Positions 27,298 to 35,110 of a stretch of 53,847 nucleotides of DNA are shown here, one piece after another (position 1 is the first letter of the stretch; every line of letters begins with the position of its first letter). A program made the position numbers and the translations under genes. The DNA comes from DASYXT01 sp035934555 (GTDB lineage: Bacteria; Verrucomicrobiota; Verrucomicrobiia; Limisphaerales; UBA8199), in NCBI GenBank assembly GCA_035934555.1, contig DASYXT010000014.1, positions 1-53,847 on the forward strand, given 5' to 3'. Under the pieces are notes generated by a model. It saw only the letters and a list, made by a program, of their open reading frames with translations. It ran no database searches and was not told where the DNA came from.

Positions 27298-28560
27298 ATG
27301 ATTTTGCTGCCGCTCCTGGTTGCCTTTGCTGCCGCGTCCGTGAGCGCCGCCACTCCCGATGTTTCGTCCGTTCGCGACTTCGGCGCCAAGGGCGACGGTG
27401 CCACTGACGATACGGCTGCGTTTCAGCGCGCACTTGATGCCGCCGCGCAGGCGGGTGGCGGCGTGGTCCTGGCGCCGCGCGGCAATTACTTCTTCGCTGG
27501 TCATCTGAACGTTCCCACGGCAGTGACGTTGAAAGGCATCTGGGAATCGGTGCCTGCGCATAACGGAATTCGTGACGCCGGCCTGCCCAAGCCCACAGAT
27601 GACGGCACCACCTTTCTGGTCACGGAGAATCGCGGCCACGAAGAGGGCCCGGCGTTCATCACGCTAAATCACAACAGCACCCTCAAAGGCGTGGTGCTCT
27701 ATTACCCGAATCAGAACCCGGCGGAGGAACCGGTGCCGTATCCGTGGGCGATCGCGATGCGCGGCAAGAACCCGGCGGTGCTTGCCGTCGAGTTGCTCAA
27801 TCCGTACAACGGAATCGACGCTGCGCACAACGAGCGGCATTTGATCCGCGACGTCCAGGGGCAACCACTGCGCCGCGGGATTTTCGTTGATGACATTTAC
27901 GATATTGGCCGGATCGAGAACGTGCATTTCAATCCCTGGTGGAGCACGCGGCCGGCGGTTTTTCACTGGCAACAGGAACACGGCGAAGCATTCATTTTCG
28001 CGCGCAGCGACTGGCAATACGTGTTCAACACGTTCTGCTTCGGCTACCATATCGGCTATAAGTTCAGCCAGACGCGCGCGGGTGTCTGCAATGGCAACTT
28101 TCTCGGCATCGGCGCGGACGATTGTTTCACTTCGCTGGTGGTTGAAAACTGTGCCCCCATGGCGTTGCTGATCTCCAATGGCGAATTCGTCTCCTTCCAT
28201 GGTCCGGATCCGACCATGGTTCGAGTGGAGGCGACTAACACCGGCTCGGTGCGTTTCGTGAACTGCGCGTTCTGGGGGCCCTGCAACCAAATCGCCAAGG
28301 TCGCGGGCCGCGGTACGGTCGGGTTTAGCGATTGCACGTTTGTGCAGTGGGACCACCTGAACCAACAGCGAGCCGCGTTGCAGTTCAGCAGCGGCACCGC
28401 TCTGGTCCGCGGCTGCGAGTTTCAGCAGAACAAGCCTCAAATTGAACTGGGTGAAGACGTCCGCCGAGCTGTGCTCTCCGACAACGTATTCACCGGCAGC
28501 AAACGCATCAGTAACCATGCGAAAAACGCCGTGCTCAACGGAAACGATCTTCCCCAATAA
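27298..28560 (+). CDS. Secreted pectate-lyase-superfamily beta-helix protein
   Basis: About 420 residues from the ATG at 27298, which opens a signal peptide (MILLPLLVAFAAASVSAA). A TTG at about 27280, shortly after an AGAGG tract, is an alternative. The frame is open to 27136, but that part would translate the palindromic element. SSVRDFGAKGDGATDDTAAF is the classic N-terminal motif of the pectate lyase 3/GH28-like beta-helix group, followed by QRALDAAAQAGGGVVLAPRG and about 10 helix turns with short Asn/Gly strands. Members cut or bind polygalacturonan or related polymers. The catalytic residues are not obvious by eye, so a non-catalytic binding role is possible. It ends 13 bp before the next gene's start. 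Confidence 0.8.
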   Translation: MILLPLLVAFAAASVSAATPDVSSVRDFGAKGDGATDDTAAFQRALDAAAQAGGGVVLAPRGNYFFAGHLNVPTAVTLKGIWESVPAHNGIRDAGLPKPTDDGTTFLVTENRGHEEGPAFITLNHNSTLKGVVLYYPNQNPAEEPVPYPWAIAMRGKNPAVLAVELLNPYNGIDAAHNERHLIRDVQGQPLRRGIFVDDIYDIGRIENVHFNPWWSTRPAVFHWQQEHGEAFIFARSDWQYVFNTFCFGYHIGYKFSQTRAGVCNGNFLGIGADDCFTSLVVENCAPMALLISNGEFVSFHGPDPTMVRVEATNTGSVRFVNCAFWGPCNQIAKVAGRGTVGFSDCTFVQWDHLNQQRAALQFSSGTALVRGCEFQQNKPQIELGEDVRRAVLSDNVFTGSKRISNHAKNAVLNGNDLPQ

Positions 28561-28573
28561 GAACCGATTGGCA

Positions 28574-31500
28574 GTGAACCATGGTTCAGGTCGCAACGCG
28601 CTCGCTTTATTGCTGTGTCTGTTGGCACTGGGCACCGCTTTTGGGCAAACAGCTCCGAGTTTCTTTGTTGCCACCAACGGCAACGACAGTTGGTCCGGAT
28701 TGGCTGCTGAACCAAACGCGGCGGGGACGGATGGGCCATTCGCGACGCTGGCTCATGCGCTGATAGCTGCGCGCCAGCAACGCCAGCATGCTCCCGCCAC
28801 CCAGAGTTCCGTAGCGGTCCAATTACGCTCGGGCATTTTTTTTCAGTCCGAACCCCTGGTCCTTACGCCTGCTGATTCCGGCCTGGCGATAGAAGCCTAC
28901 GGCGCCGAGCGTCCGATCGTTAGCGGTGGACGGCGCATCGCCGGCTGGAAATCGACCTCGCTTCTCGGCCACACGGTGTGGGTTGCCGATGTGCCGCGGG
29001 TGGGGGCGAAGCGGTGGAATTTTTGCGAACTTTGGGTTAATGGCCGGCGCGCGGACCGAGCACGGCATCCGGCGCACGGCTATCTGAAGGTAGCCGAGGT
29101 GCCGGAGGCGGGGAGCGATTGGACGAAGGGGCAAATGCAATTTCGGTTTCAACCTGGGGACTTGCAGAATTGGCCGACAATCACCAACGCCGAAGTGGTG
29201 GTGATGAGCCGCTGGGTCGAATCGCGCCTGCCGGTGTTCTCCGTTGATGAAAAGGAGCACCTCGTTCGGTTCAGCAAGAAGTCTGTTTTCCAATTGGCGA
29301 AGGGCGACGTGTATTATGCCGAAGGGGCGCTGGAATTCTTGCAGGAACCGGGTTCGTGGTATTTGGACAGCCTTGCCGACAGAATTTATTACCTGCCGCG
29401 TGAAGGCGAAGCCCTGGGAGGAGTGGATGCGATTGCGCCGGTGCTGAGCCAGGTATTGCGAATCGAGGGTGACCCCAAGAGTGGCCGGTTCGTGGAGAAC
29501 GTCACCTTCCGCGGGTTGACCTTTTCGCACACTGAGTGGTATTTCCCTGAAGGTTTTGCCAGTGCGGAATCTGCGCCCACCGTCTGGCCGCCGCCCAACC
29601 CGACGGTGGGTGGATTTGCCCAGGCGGCGGTGGGCGTGCCCGGGGCCGTTTGGGGCAGGGGCTTGCACCAGTGCCGGTTCGACGATTGCCGTTTCGTGAA
29701 CATAGGGGATTACGGACTCGAGCTGACTGGCGGTTGCGTCAGCAATGTCATCGCAGGTTGCGAATTTGCCGAGCTGGGGGCGGGTGGAGTGAAGTTGGGT
29801 GAAACCGCCATCCGTACTGAGCTCAACGAACAAACCGGGGCCAATGAAATCTCGGACTGCTCGATTGAGGACGGGGGTAAACTGTTCCACAGTGCGATCG
29901 GCATCTGGATTGGCCAATCGCCCGGCAATCGTCTCCTGCACAATCTCATTCACGATTTCTATTACACGGGCATCTCAATCGGCTGGACGTGGGGTTACGG
30001 CCCGGCGCTGGCGACCAACAATCTCGTCGCCTTCAACCACGTTCACCATATCGGGGTCAAATCCAATGGGGACGGCCCGATCCTGAGCGACATGGGCGGC
30101 ATTTACACGCTGGGCATGCAGCCCGGCACGCGCATTTGCAACAACCTTTGGCATGATATCGCCGGACGCGAGTACGGCGGCTGGGGAATTTATTTCGATG
30201 AAGGCAGCAGCGGCATTGTGGCGCAGAGCAATGTTGTGTATCGCACGACACACGGCGGCTTTCACCAGCACTACGGCGCAACCAATATGGTGCGGAATAA
30301 TATTTTCGCCTTCGCGCGCGAGCAGCAACTCCAGCGCACCCGACCTGAGCCGCACAGAAGCTTTAGTTTCATCACCAACATCGTCTATTTCGATACCGGT
30401 GTGCTCTTGGGCGGCAATTGGTCTAATGACCATTACCTGATGGACTGGAATGTCTATTTCGATGCGCGCCCGGGCGCGAAGCCTGAGCAAATGCGCTTTG
30501 CCGGCGACGACCTTCAACAATGGCGCGCCCGAGGCCATGATGTGCATTCCATAATTGCGGATCCGCTCTTTGTCGCACCTGAGCGCTATGATTTTCGCTT
30601 GCAAAACAATTCGCCCGCGCGTCAACTTGGCTTCGACCCAATCGATGTGAGCAATGTTGGACCGACGCATGGTTCCTCTGCTGACTGGGTCGTGTACCAG
30701 GGTCATGGTGGGCCAGGGCACGGCAAGCACGTTGTTTTAATCAGTGGCGATGAGGAGTACCGTTCTGAGGAGAGCCTGCCGATGCTGGCGAAAATCCTGG
30801 CTGTTCGCCATGGGTTCGACTGCACCGTACTTTTCTCGATCAACCCGGTGGACCACACTATCGATCCCACCATCCTGACAAACATCCCGGGAATGGAAGC
30901 CTTGGATTCGGCCGACCTGTGCATAATGGCGCTGCGCTTCCGGGATTTGCCTGATTCACAAATGAAGCATTTTGTGGACTACCTCCATGCCGGCAAACCG
31001 TTGATTGCCTTGCGCACCAGCACCCACGCCTTTCAATATCCGCCCGACTCCACAAGCCCGTACACGCGCTTTGACTGGCGCAACCCCGTCTGGCCCGGCG
31101 GATTCGGTCAGCAGATTCTTGGGGAAACCTGGGTAAGCCACCACGGCGAACATGGCAAGGAAAGCACCCGGGGCATTATCAACCCGGCGTTCACAAGTGA
31201 TCCGATTTTGCGAGGCATTTCGGACCTGTGGTGTCCAACCGACGTTTATACCGTGGCGCATCTGCCTGCCGATGCCCGCGTGCTTGTACGGGGCGAAGTG
31301 CTCTCGGGCATGAACCCTGCCGACCCACCGCTGGCCGGCCCAAAGAACGACCCGATGATGCCGCTGGTGTGGACGCGGGAGTACCGGCTGGACCAGGGCC
31401 GGGCCGGCCAGGCGGTCGTCACCACGATGGGCGCCGCCGTGGACCTCCAAAACCAGGACCTGCGCCGACTGCTTGTAAATGCGTGTTACTGGACTACCGG

Positions 31501-31636
31501 TTTGGGAAGCCAGATTCCAACAAAAGCCGACGTCGATTACGTCGGTGAGTATCACCCGACCTGGTTCGGTTTCGGCAAGTTCGTTAAAGGGGTAAGACCC
31601 AGCGACCTTCGCCTCTGGAAACCTAACGACAATTAA
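28574..31636 (+). CDS. Secreted beta-helix protein fused to a ThuA-like domain
   Basis: About 1020 residues from a GTG at 28574, which gives a good signal peptide (ALALLLCLLALGTAFGQ). Earlier in-frame starts lie inside the previous gene. Residues about 25-690 begin SFFVATNGNDSWSGL, a usual opening of secreted beta-helix polysaccharide enzymes, and carry repeated turns such as FRGLTFSHTEWYF and LHNLIHDFYYTGISI. Residues about 715-1000 are a ThuA-like glutamine-amidotransferase-fold domain: HVVLISGDEEYRSEESLPML, LIALRTSTHAF, and a terminal GAAVDLQNQDLRRLLVNACYW. ThuA-like domains are common in PVC sugar-degradation genes but their chemistry is poorly defined. Fused to the C-terminus of a beta-helix, it may be a second binding or catalytic module. 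Confidence 0.82.
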   Translation: MNHGSGRNALALLLCLLALGTAFGQTAPSFFVATNGNDSWSGLAAEPNAAGTDGPFATLAHALIAARQQRQHAPATQSSVAVQLRSGIFFQSEPLVLTPADSGLAIEAYGAERPIVSGGRRIAGWKSTSLLGHTVWVADVPRVGAKRWNFCELWVNGRRADRARHPAHGYLKVAEVPEAGSDWTKGQMQFRFQPGDLQNWPTITNAEVVVMSRWVESRLPVFSVDEKEHLVRFSKKSVFQLAKGDVYYAEGALEFLQEPGSWYLDSLADRIYYLPREGEALGGVDAIAPVLSQVLRIEGDPKSGRFVENVTFRGLTFSHTEWYFPEGFASAESAPTVWPPPNPTVGGFAQAAVGVPGAVWGRGLHQCRFDDCRFVNIGDYGLELTGGCVSNVIAGCEFAELGAGGVKLGETAIRTELNEQTGANEISDCSIEDGGKLFHSAIGIWIGQSPGNRLLHNLIHDFYYTGISIGWTWGYGPALATNNLVAFNHVHHIGVKSNGDGPILSDMGGIYTLGMQPGTRICNNLWHDIAGREYGGWGIYFDEGSSGIVAQSNVVYRTTHGGFHQHYGATNMVRNNIFAFAREQQLQRTRPEPHRSFSFITNIVYFDTGVLLGGNWSNDHYLMDWNVYFDARPGAKPEQMRFAGDDLQQWRARGHDVHSIIADPLFVAPERYDFRLQNNSPARQLGFDPIDVSNVGPTHGSSADWVVYQGHGGPGHGKHVVLISGDEEYRSEESLPMLAKILAVRHGFDCTVLFSINPVDHTIDPTILTNIPGMEALDSADLCIMALRFRDLPDSQMKHFVDYLHAGKPLIALRTSTHAFQYPPDSTSPYTRFDWRNPVWPGGFGQQILGETWVSHHGEHGKESTRGIINPAFTSDPILRGISDLWCPTDVYTVAHLPADARVLVRGEVLSGMNPADPPLAGPKNDPMMPLVWTREYRLDQGRAGQAVVTTMGAAVDLQNQDLRRLLVNACYWTTGLGSQIPTKADVDYVGEYHPTWFGFGKFVKGVRPSDLRLWKPNDN

Positions 31637-31771
31637 GTAGGTCGTGAAATCCAGCGCGCTGCGGGAAGAGGCTCCGCCTCGGGAACCTCGCCCCAGCCTC
31701 GTTCGCGCCGGCTGCGCTAGGCCGGTTCGCATTCCTCTTGTCTCCTTTGCTGGCGGTTCTAAACTGACGCC

Positions 31772-32395
31772 ATGGTCTCGCAGCGCTGGCGGCCGGTGAT
31801 GTACGTCCTTGTGGCCGTGGCGGTGATTTGGGTGATCGCCGCCGCCGGCTACCGGCTCGCACTAAATGCTCACGTCACCGCCGATAAGGTCAAGGCGTAT
31901 GCCACAGCCACTGATTTAAGCAAGCTTTCTGGCCCGGCGCGCGCGGCGGCTATCCAGAAACTGGCGCGTATGCTCAACGCGCTTTCCATCGAGGAGCGGC
32001 GCAAGGCCCGCCTGGAACGACTCGCTAACGATTGGTTTAGTCAAATGACGGATGAGGAAAAGAGCGCCTTTATCGAGGCCACCATGCCGACCGGAATCAA
32101 ACAGATGCTCACCGCCTTCGAGCAGTTGCCAGAGGACAAGCGGCGCAAAACGATCGACGACACGTTGCGCCGTTTGCGCCAGGACGAGGCCCGACTCCAG
32201 GCCGACGGAGGCGATCCGAATGCCGGAACCAATGGTCAGCCGGTTTTAAGTCCGGAGTTGCAAGCCCAGATCCGCACCATCGGACTAAAAACGTTCTACT
32301 CGCAAAGCTCGGCCCAAACGAAAGCCGAACTGGCCCCGGTGCTTGAAGAATTGCAACAAGTGATGGAGAGCGGCAGGCCATTCCGAGACAGGTAA
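31772..32395 (+). CDS. Inner-membrane-anchored hypothetical protein
   Basis: 207 residues. One N-terminal membrane helix (VMYVLVAVAVIWVIAAAGY) is followed by a periplasm- or cytoplasm-facing, strongly helical and charged domain (LSIEERRKARLERLANDWFS, LPEDKRRKTIDDTLRRLRQD). The family is not recognised. It is 12 bp upstream of the pilin-like gene and likely in one operon with that gene and the ABC genes, so a role in envelope assembly or secretion is possible but unproven. Confidence 0.6.
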   Translation: MVSQRWRPVMYVLVAVAVIWVIAAAGYRLALNAHVTADKVKAYATATDLSKLSGPARAAAIQKLARMLNALSIEERRKARLERLANDWFSQMTDEEKSAFIEATMPTGIKQMLTAFEQLPEDKRRKTIDDTLRRLRQDEARLQADGGDPNAGTNGQPVLSPELQAQIRTIGLKTFYSQSSAQTKAELAPVLEELQQVMESGRPFRDR

Positions 32396-32407
32396 GGGAA
32401 TGCGCCG

Positions 32408-33016
32408 GTGAAAAGCACACCAGCAATTAAGGCATCAGAATGGATAAGGGAGGTTGGCAGGTCTCTGTTGCCGGGCACCCGAACTGAGAGCTTCACACTG
32501 GTGGAGCTGTTGATTGTTATCGGGATTATTGCCCTTTTGGCCGCGCTGCTGTTGCCGGCCTTAAACCGCGCGCAAGAATCGGGCCGGGCCACTCGCTGCC
32601 TGAGCAACCTGCACCAGATCGGCCTCGCGCTGCAGGCCTATGTCAGCGACAATCACAATCAGCTGCCGTACATGAACGACCGCTCGCTAACCACAACGAA
32701 CCCTTACCCGCCGCCCGATGTGCTGCTGCCCAATTATCTCGGCAACCTAAACGTGTTAGACTGTCCGTCCGACCACAATCGCCTCTTCGAAACGACCGGG
32801 TCGAGTTATTCGTGGAATTTTCTGGTGAATGGCGAGGATGCCGACCACCTCGTTGCTTTTGGAATTAAATTTGATTCGCATCAAATCCCCCTTTTCTTCG
32901 ACAAAGAAGCTTTCCACAAAGCGCGCGGCGCAACCCGGGCGCAGAATTTTCTCTACGCCGATGGGCATATCAAGAACCTGCTGGAGATGGCCGGCACCAT
33001 TCAATCACCCCCATGA
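32408..33016 (+). CDS. Type IV prepilin-like (pseudopilin) protein of the PVC type
   Basis: 202 residues from a GTG at 32408. After a 28-residue leader comes SFTLVELLIVIGIIALLAAL, the N-methylation motif with Glu at position 5 after cleavage and a long hydrophobic helix. Verrucomicrobia, Lentisphaerae and Planctomycetes carry many such proteins. The C-terminal NFLYADGHIKNL resembles the H-X9-DG end of the DUF1559-type family. A prepilin peptidase would cleave before FTLVE. The stop codon overlaps the ATG of the ABC ATPase gene (ATGA), so translation is coupled, an unusual partnership. Confidence 0.85.
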   Translation: MKSTPAIKASEWIREVGRSLLPGTRTESFTLVELLIVIGIIALLAALLLPALNRAQESGRATRCLSNLHQIGLALQAYVSDNHNQLPYMNDRSLTTTNPYPPPDVLLPNYLGNLNVLDCPSDHNRLFETTGSSYSWNFLVNGEDADHLVAFGIKFDSHQIPLFFDKEAFHKARGATRAQNFLYADGHIKNLLEMAGTIQSPP

Positions 33017-34011
33017 TCGAGCTGCAGAACCTCAGCAAACGTTTTGGGCAGCGCTGGGCGGTGGCAGAGCTCACGTTGCGCGTGCCGCGCGGGGAGATTT
33101 ACGGTTTGCTGGGCCATAACGGCGCCGGCAAGAGCACCGCCATCGGGATGATGCTGGGTCAGGTCTGGCCCACAGCCGGCCAGGCGCGCATCTGCGGCTA
33201 TGACATCACCGCACACCGTCCCCACGCGCTGCAGAAGGTCGGCGCGATTTTCGAGAGTCCTGCCTTCTACGATTACCTCAGTGGCTGGCGGAACCTTGAA
33301 ATTCTGTGCGGCTACACCTGCCCAGCGGCCCCGGCCCGTCTGCGTGAGGTGATTGCGTGGGTGGGTTTGAACGGGCGCGAACACTCCAAAGTCTGCACTT
33401 ACTCGCACGGAATGCGGGCACGTTTGGCGCTGGCGCAGGCGCTGCTGCCGGCGCCCGAGTTGCTCATCCTGGATGAACCGAGCGACGGTTTGGACCCTGA
33501 GGGGATTCATGAAATGCGCCAGACCATCCTGCGCCTCCAGCGCGAACTGGGCCTGACTATCCTGCTCTCCTCTCACTTGCTGACCGAAGTCGAACAACTC
33601 TGCACCCGGATTGCGGTGCTCAATCAGGGCCGGAAGGTGTTTGAGGGCACGCTGGCCGAAACGCGGCGGCGCGGCGCCTGGGTTCACCTCAAGGTTGGCG
33701 ATTCTGAACTGGCCTCGAGGCAATTGTCAGAAGCCGGGCTGATTTCCTGTTGGCGCGCCGCGCAACCCCGGAACGGTTCTGCCGCGCCCAGGTCTGACTG
33801 CGCGCTCATATCGCTGGCCGAAGGCGTCGAAACCGATCAGGTCGTCAAAGTGCTCGTTGAACGCGGCATCGCGGTTTTCGAGATTGCTCCGCAGGAAGAT
33901 ACGCTCGAGGATTTTTACCTTTCGCTGATGACGGAGCAACGCGGACCGGGAACCGCACCCGAATTGAGTCCCCTCAGTCCGCCGGTTGCCCCCGGCGCCT
34001 GCTCGGGTTGA
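33013..34011 (+). CDS. ABC transporter ATP-binding subunit
   Basis: 332 residues. Walker A is GHNGAGKST, the signature is degenerate YSHGMRARLALAQ, Walker B is LLILDEPSDGLDP, and the H-loop is in LLSSHLLTEVEQ. The layout is that of ABC-2 type exporters (about 220-residue ATPase plus a C-terminal 100-residue extension). It would power the permease encoded next, whose start overlaps this gene's stop if a TTG at 34008 is used. Substrate unknown; multidrug, polysaccharide or envelope factors are possible. Confidence 0.9.
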   Translation: MIELQNLSKRFGQRWAVAELTLRVPRGEIYGLLGHNGAGKSTAIGMMLGQVWPTAGQARICGYDITAHRPHALQKVGAIFESPAFYDYLSGWRNLEILCGYTCPAAPARLREVIAWVGLNGREHSKVCTYSHGMRARLALAQALLPAPELLILDEPSDGLDPEGIHEMRQTILRLQRELGLTILLSSHLLTEVEQLCTRIAVLNQGRKVFEGTLAETRRRGAWVHLKVGDSELASRQLSEAGLISCWRAAQPRNGSAAPRSDCALISLAEGVETDQVVKVLVERGIAVFEIAPQEDTLEDFYLSLMTEQRGPGTAPELSPLSPPVAPGACSG

Positions 34012-34019
34012 CCTGCGCG

Positions 34020-34868
34020 ATGAGCCTTTTTTACCATCAACTACGGGGCGAGTTGTGGAAGCTCTTCGGAAAGAAGCGCACCTACATCGGATTTGGCGCG
34101 TTCCTGGTGGCGCAAAACGGGATGCTCCTGGCATTTCGCTTCACTCGCTGGCAGACGGATGTGCAGCGCTTGCTGGCCGGCAACGGCTACCTGGCCGAGG
34201 AATACATTTCCGCGCTCACCGTGGCCCTGGTGATGTTGATTCCCCAAATCATGTTGCTGATGCCTCTCTATGCTGCGCTGGTTGGCGGGGATTTGGTTGC
34301 CAAGGAGGCCGAGGACGGCACCCTGCGGATGATCCTTTGCCGCCCCATCTCACGCTTTCGTCTCTTATTTGTGAAATGGCTGGCGGGTGGTTTCTTTTCT
34401 GCGGTGCTGGTGCTGGTGTTGGGCGGCACGGCTTTGGGCTTTGCGCGGCTGTGGTTCCCCTGGCGCGGCATGTTCGTCTATTCGGTCTGGCCCGAATCCA
34501 TCTTTAATCTAATGAGCGCAGGGCAGGGCGTTAAGCTCTACGCTTGTTCGCATTTGTTTATGGCCCTGGATGCCAGCGCCATTCTTGGACTGGCCTTCAT
34601 GTTCTCCTGCTTCAACATGAAGCCAGCCGCGGCGACCATCCTTTCCCTTTCCTTTCTCTTCATTAATCTGGTGATGGAACACATCCCGTTCTTCGAACGG
34701 TACGAAGAATGGTTTCTGCCTTATCACTTCCGTGTTTGGCTGCTGACCTTCAGCGACCCCATACCCTGGGCGCGTGTTGGAGGGTCGCTTTGTGTTTTGG
34801 TCGCCTTCAATCTGACCACCTTCCTGATTGGTGCGGCGGCGTTCCAGGCGCGCGATATAAAGTCTTGA
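34020..34868 (+). CDS. ABC-2 type transporter permease
   Basis: About 282 residues from the ATG at 34020; a TTG at 34008 that overlaps the ATPase stop is an alternative. Six membrane segments can be drawn (such as VALVMLIPQIMLLMPLYAAL, VLVLVLGGTALGFARL, LCVLVAFNLTTFLIGA). The phrase DLVAKEAEDGTLRMILCRPI is the conserved cytoplasmic EGT-type loop of ABC-2 permeases. It would form the membrane channel for the ATPase just upstream. Confidence 0.88.
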   Translation: MSLFYHQLRGELWKLFGKKRTYIGFGAFLVAQNGMLLAFRFTRWQTDVQRLLAGNGYLAEEYISALTVALVMLIPQIMLLMPLYAALVGGDLVAKEAEDGTLRMILCRPISRFRLLFVKWLAGGFFSAVLVLVLGGTALGFARLWFPWRGMFVYSVWPESIFNLMSAGQGVKLYACSHLFMALDASAILGLAFMFSCFNMKPAAATILSLSFLFINLVMEHIPFFERYEEWFLPYHFRVWLLTFSDPIPWARVGGSLCVLVAFNLTTFLIGAAAFQARDIKS

Positions 34869-35031
34869 AAAACCAGGAAAAGACATGCCTGCCGGACATT
34901 GCATTTTGATGCAAATCTGGTAAGTTAGGCTACTCGGCAGGGATTGTAGGGATGCCCAAGCTATTGGCGTCGGCCCCCCAAAACTCCACAACTGGTGGTA
35001 GTTTTGGAACCAAAAGGCACCTAAATAAACA

Positions 35032-35060
35032 TTGTGCTGAATGGCTATTTTTCTTACAAT
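35032..35060 (+). promoter_or_regulatory. Predicted promoter of gyrB
   Basis: TTGTGC (35032-35037), a 17-bp spacer and TACAAT (35055-35060) fit a housekeeping promoter. The expected transcript start is near 35067, leaving a short leader of about 44 nt that holds a small hairpin. Confidence 0.5.
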
Positions 35061-35077
35061 TCTTGCACTGGATTTAG

Positions 35078-35100
35078 CGGCAAAAAACACCTCTTTGCCG
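35078..35100 (+). promoter_or_regulatory. Hairpin in the gyrB leader
   Basis: CGGCAAA (35078-35084) pairs perfectly with TTTGCCG (35094-35100) around a 9-nt loop and ends 10 nt before the gyrB ATG. No Shine-Dalgarno sequence is visible there. It could influence initiation or supercoiling-linked control. Confidence 0.4.
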
Positions 35101-35110
35101 AGCCATTTTT

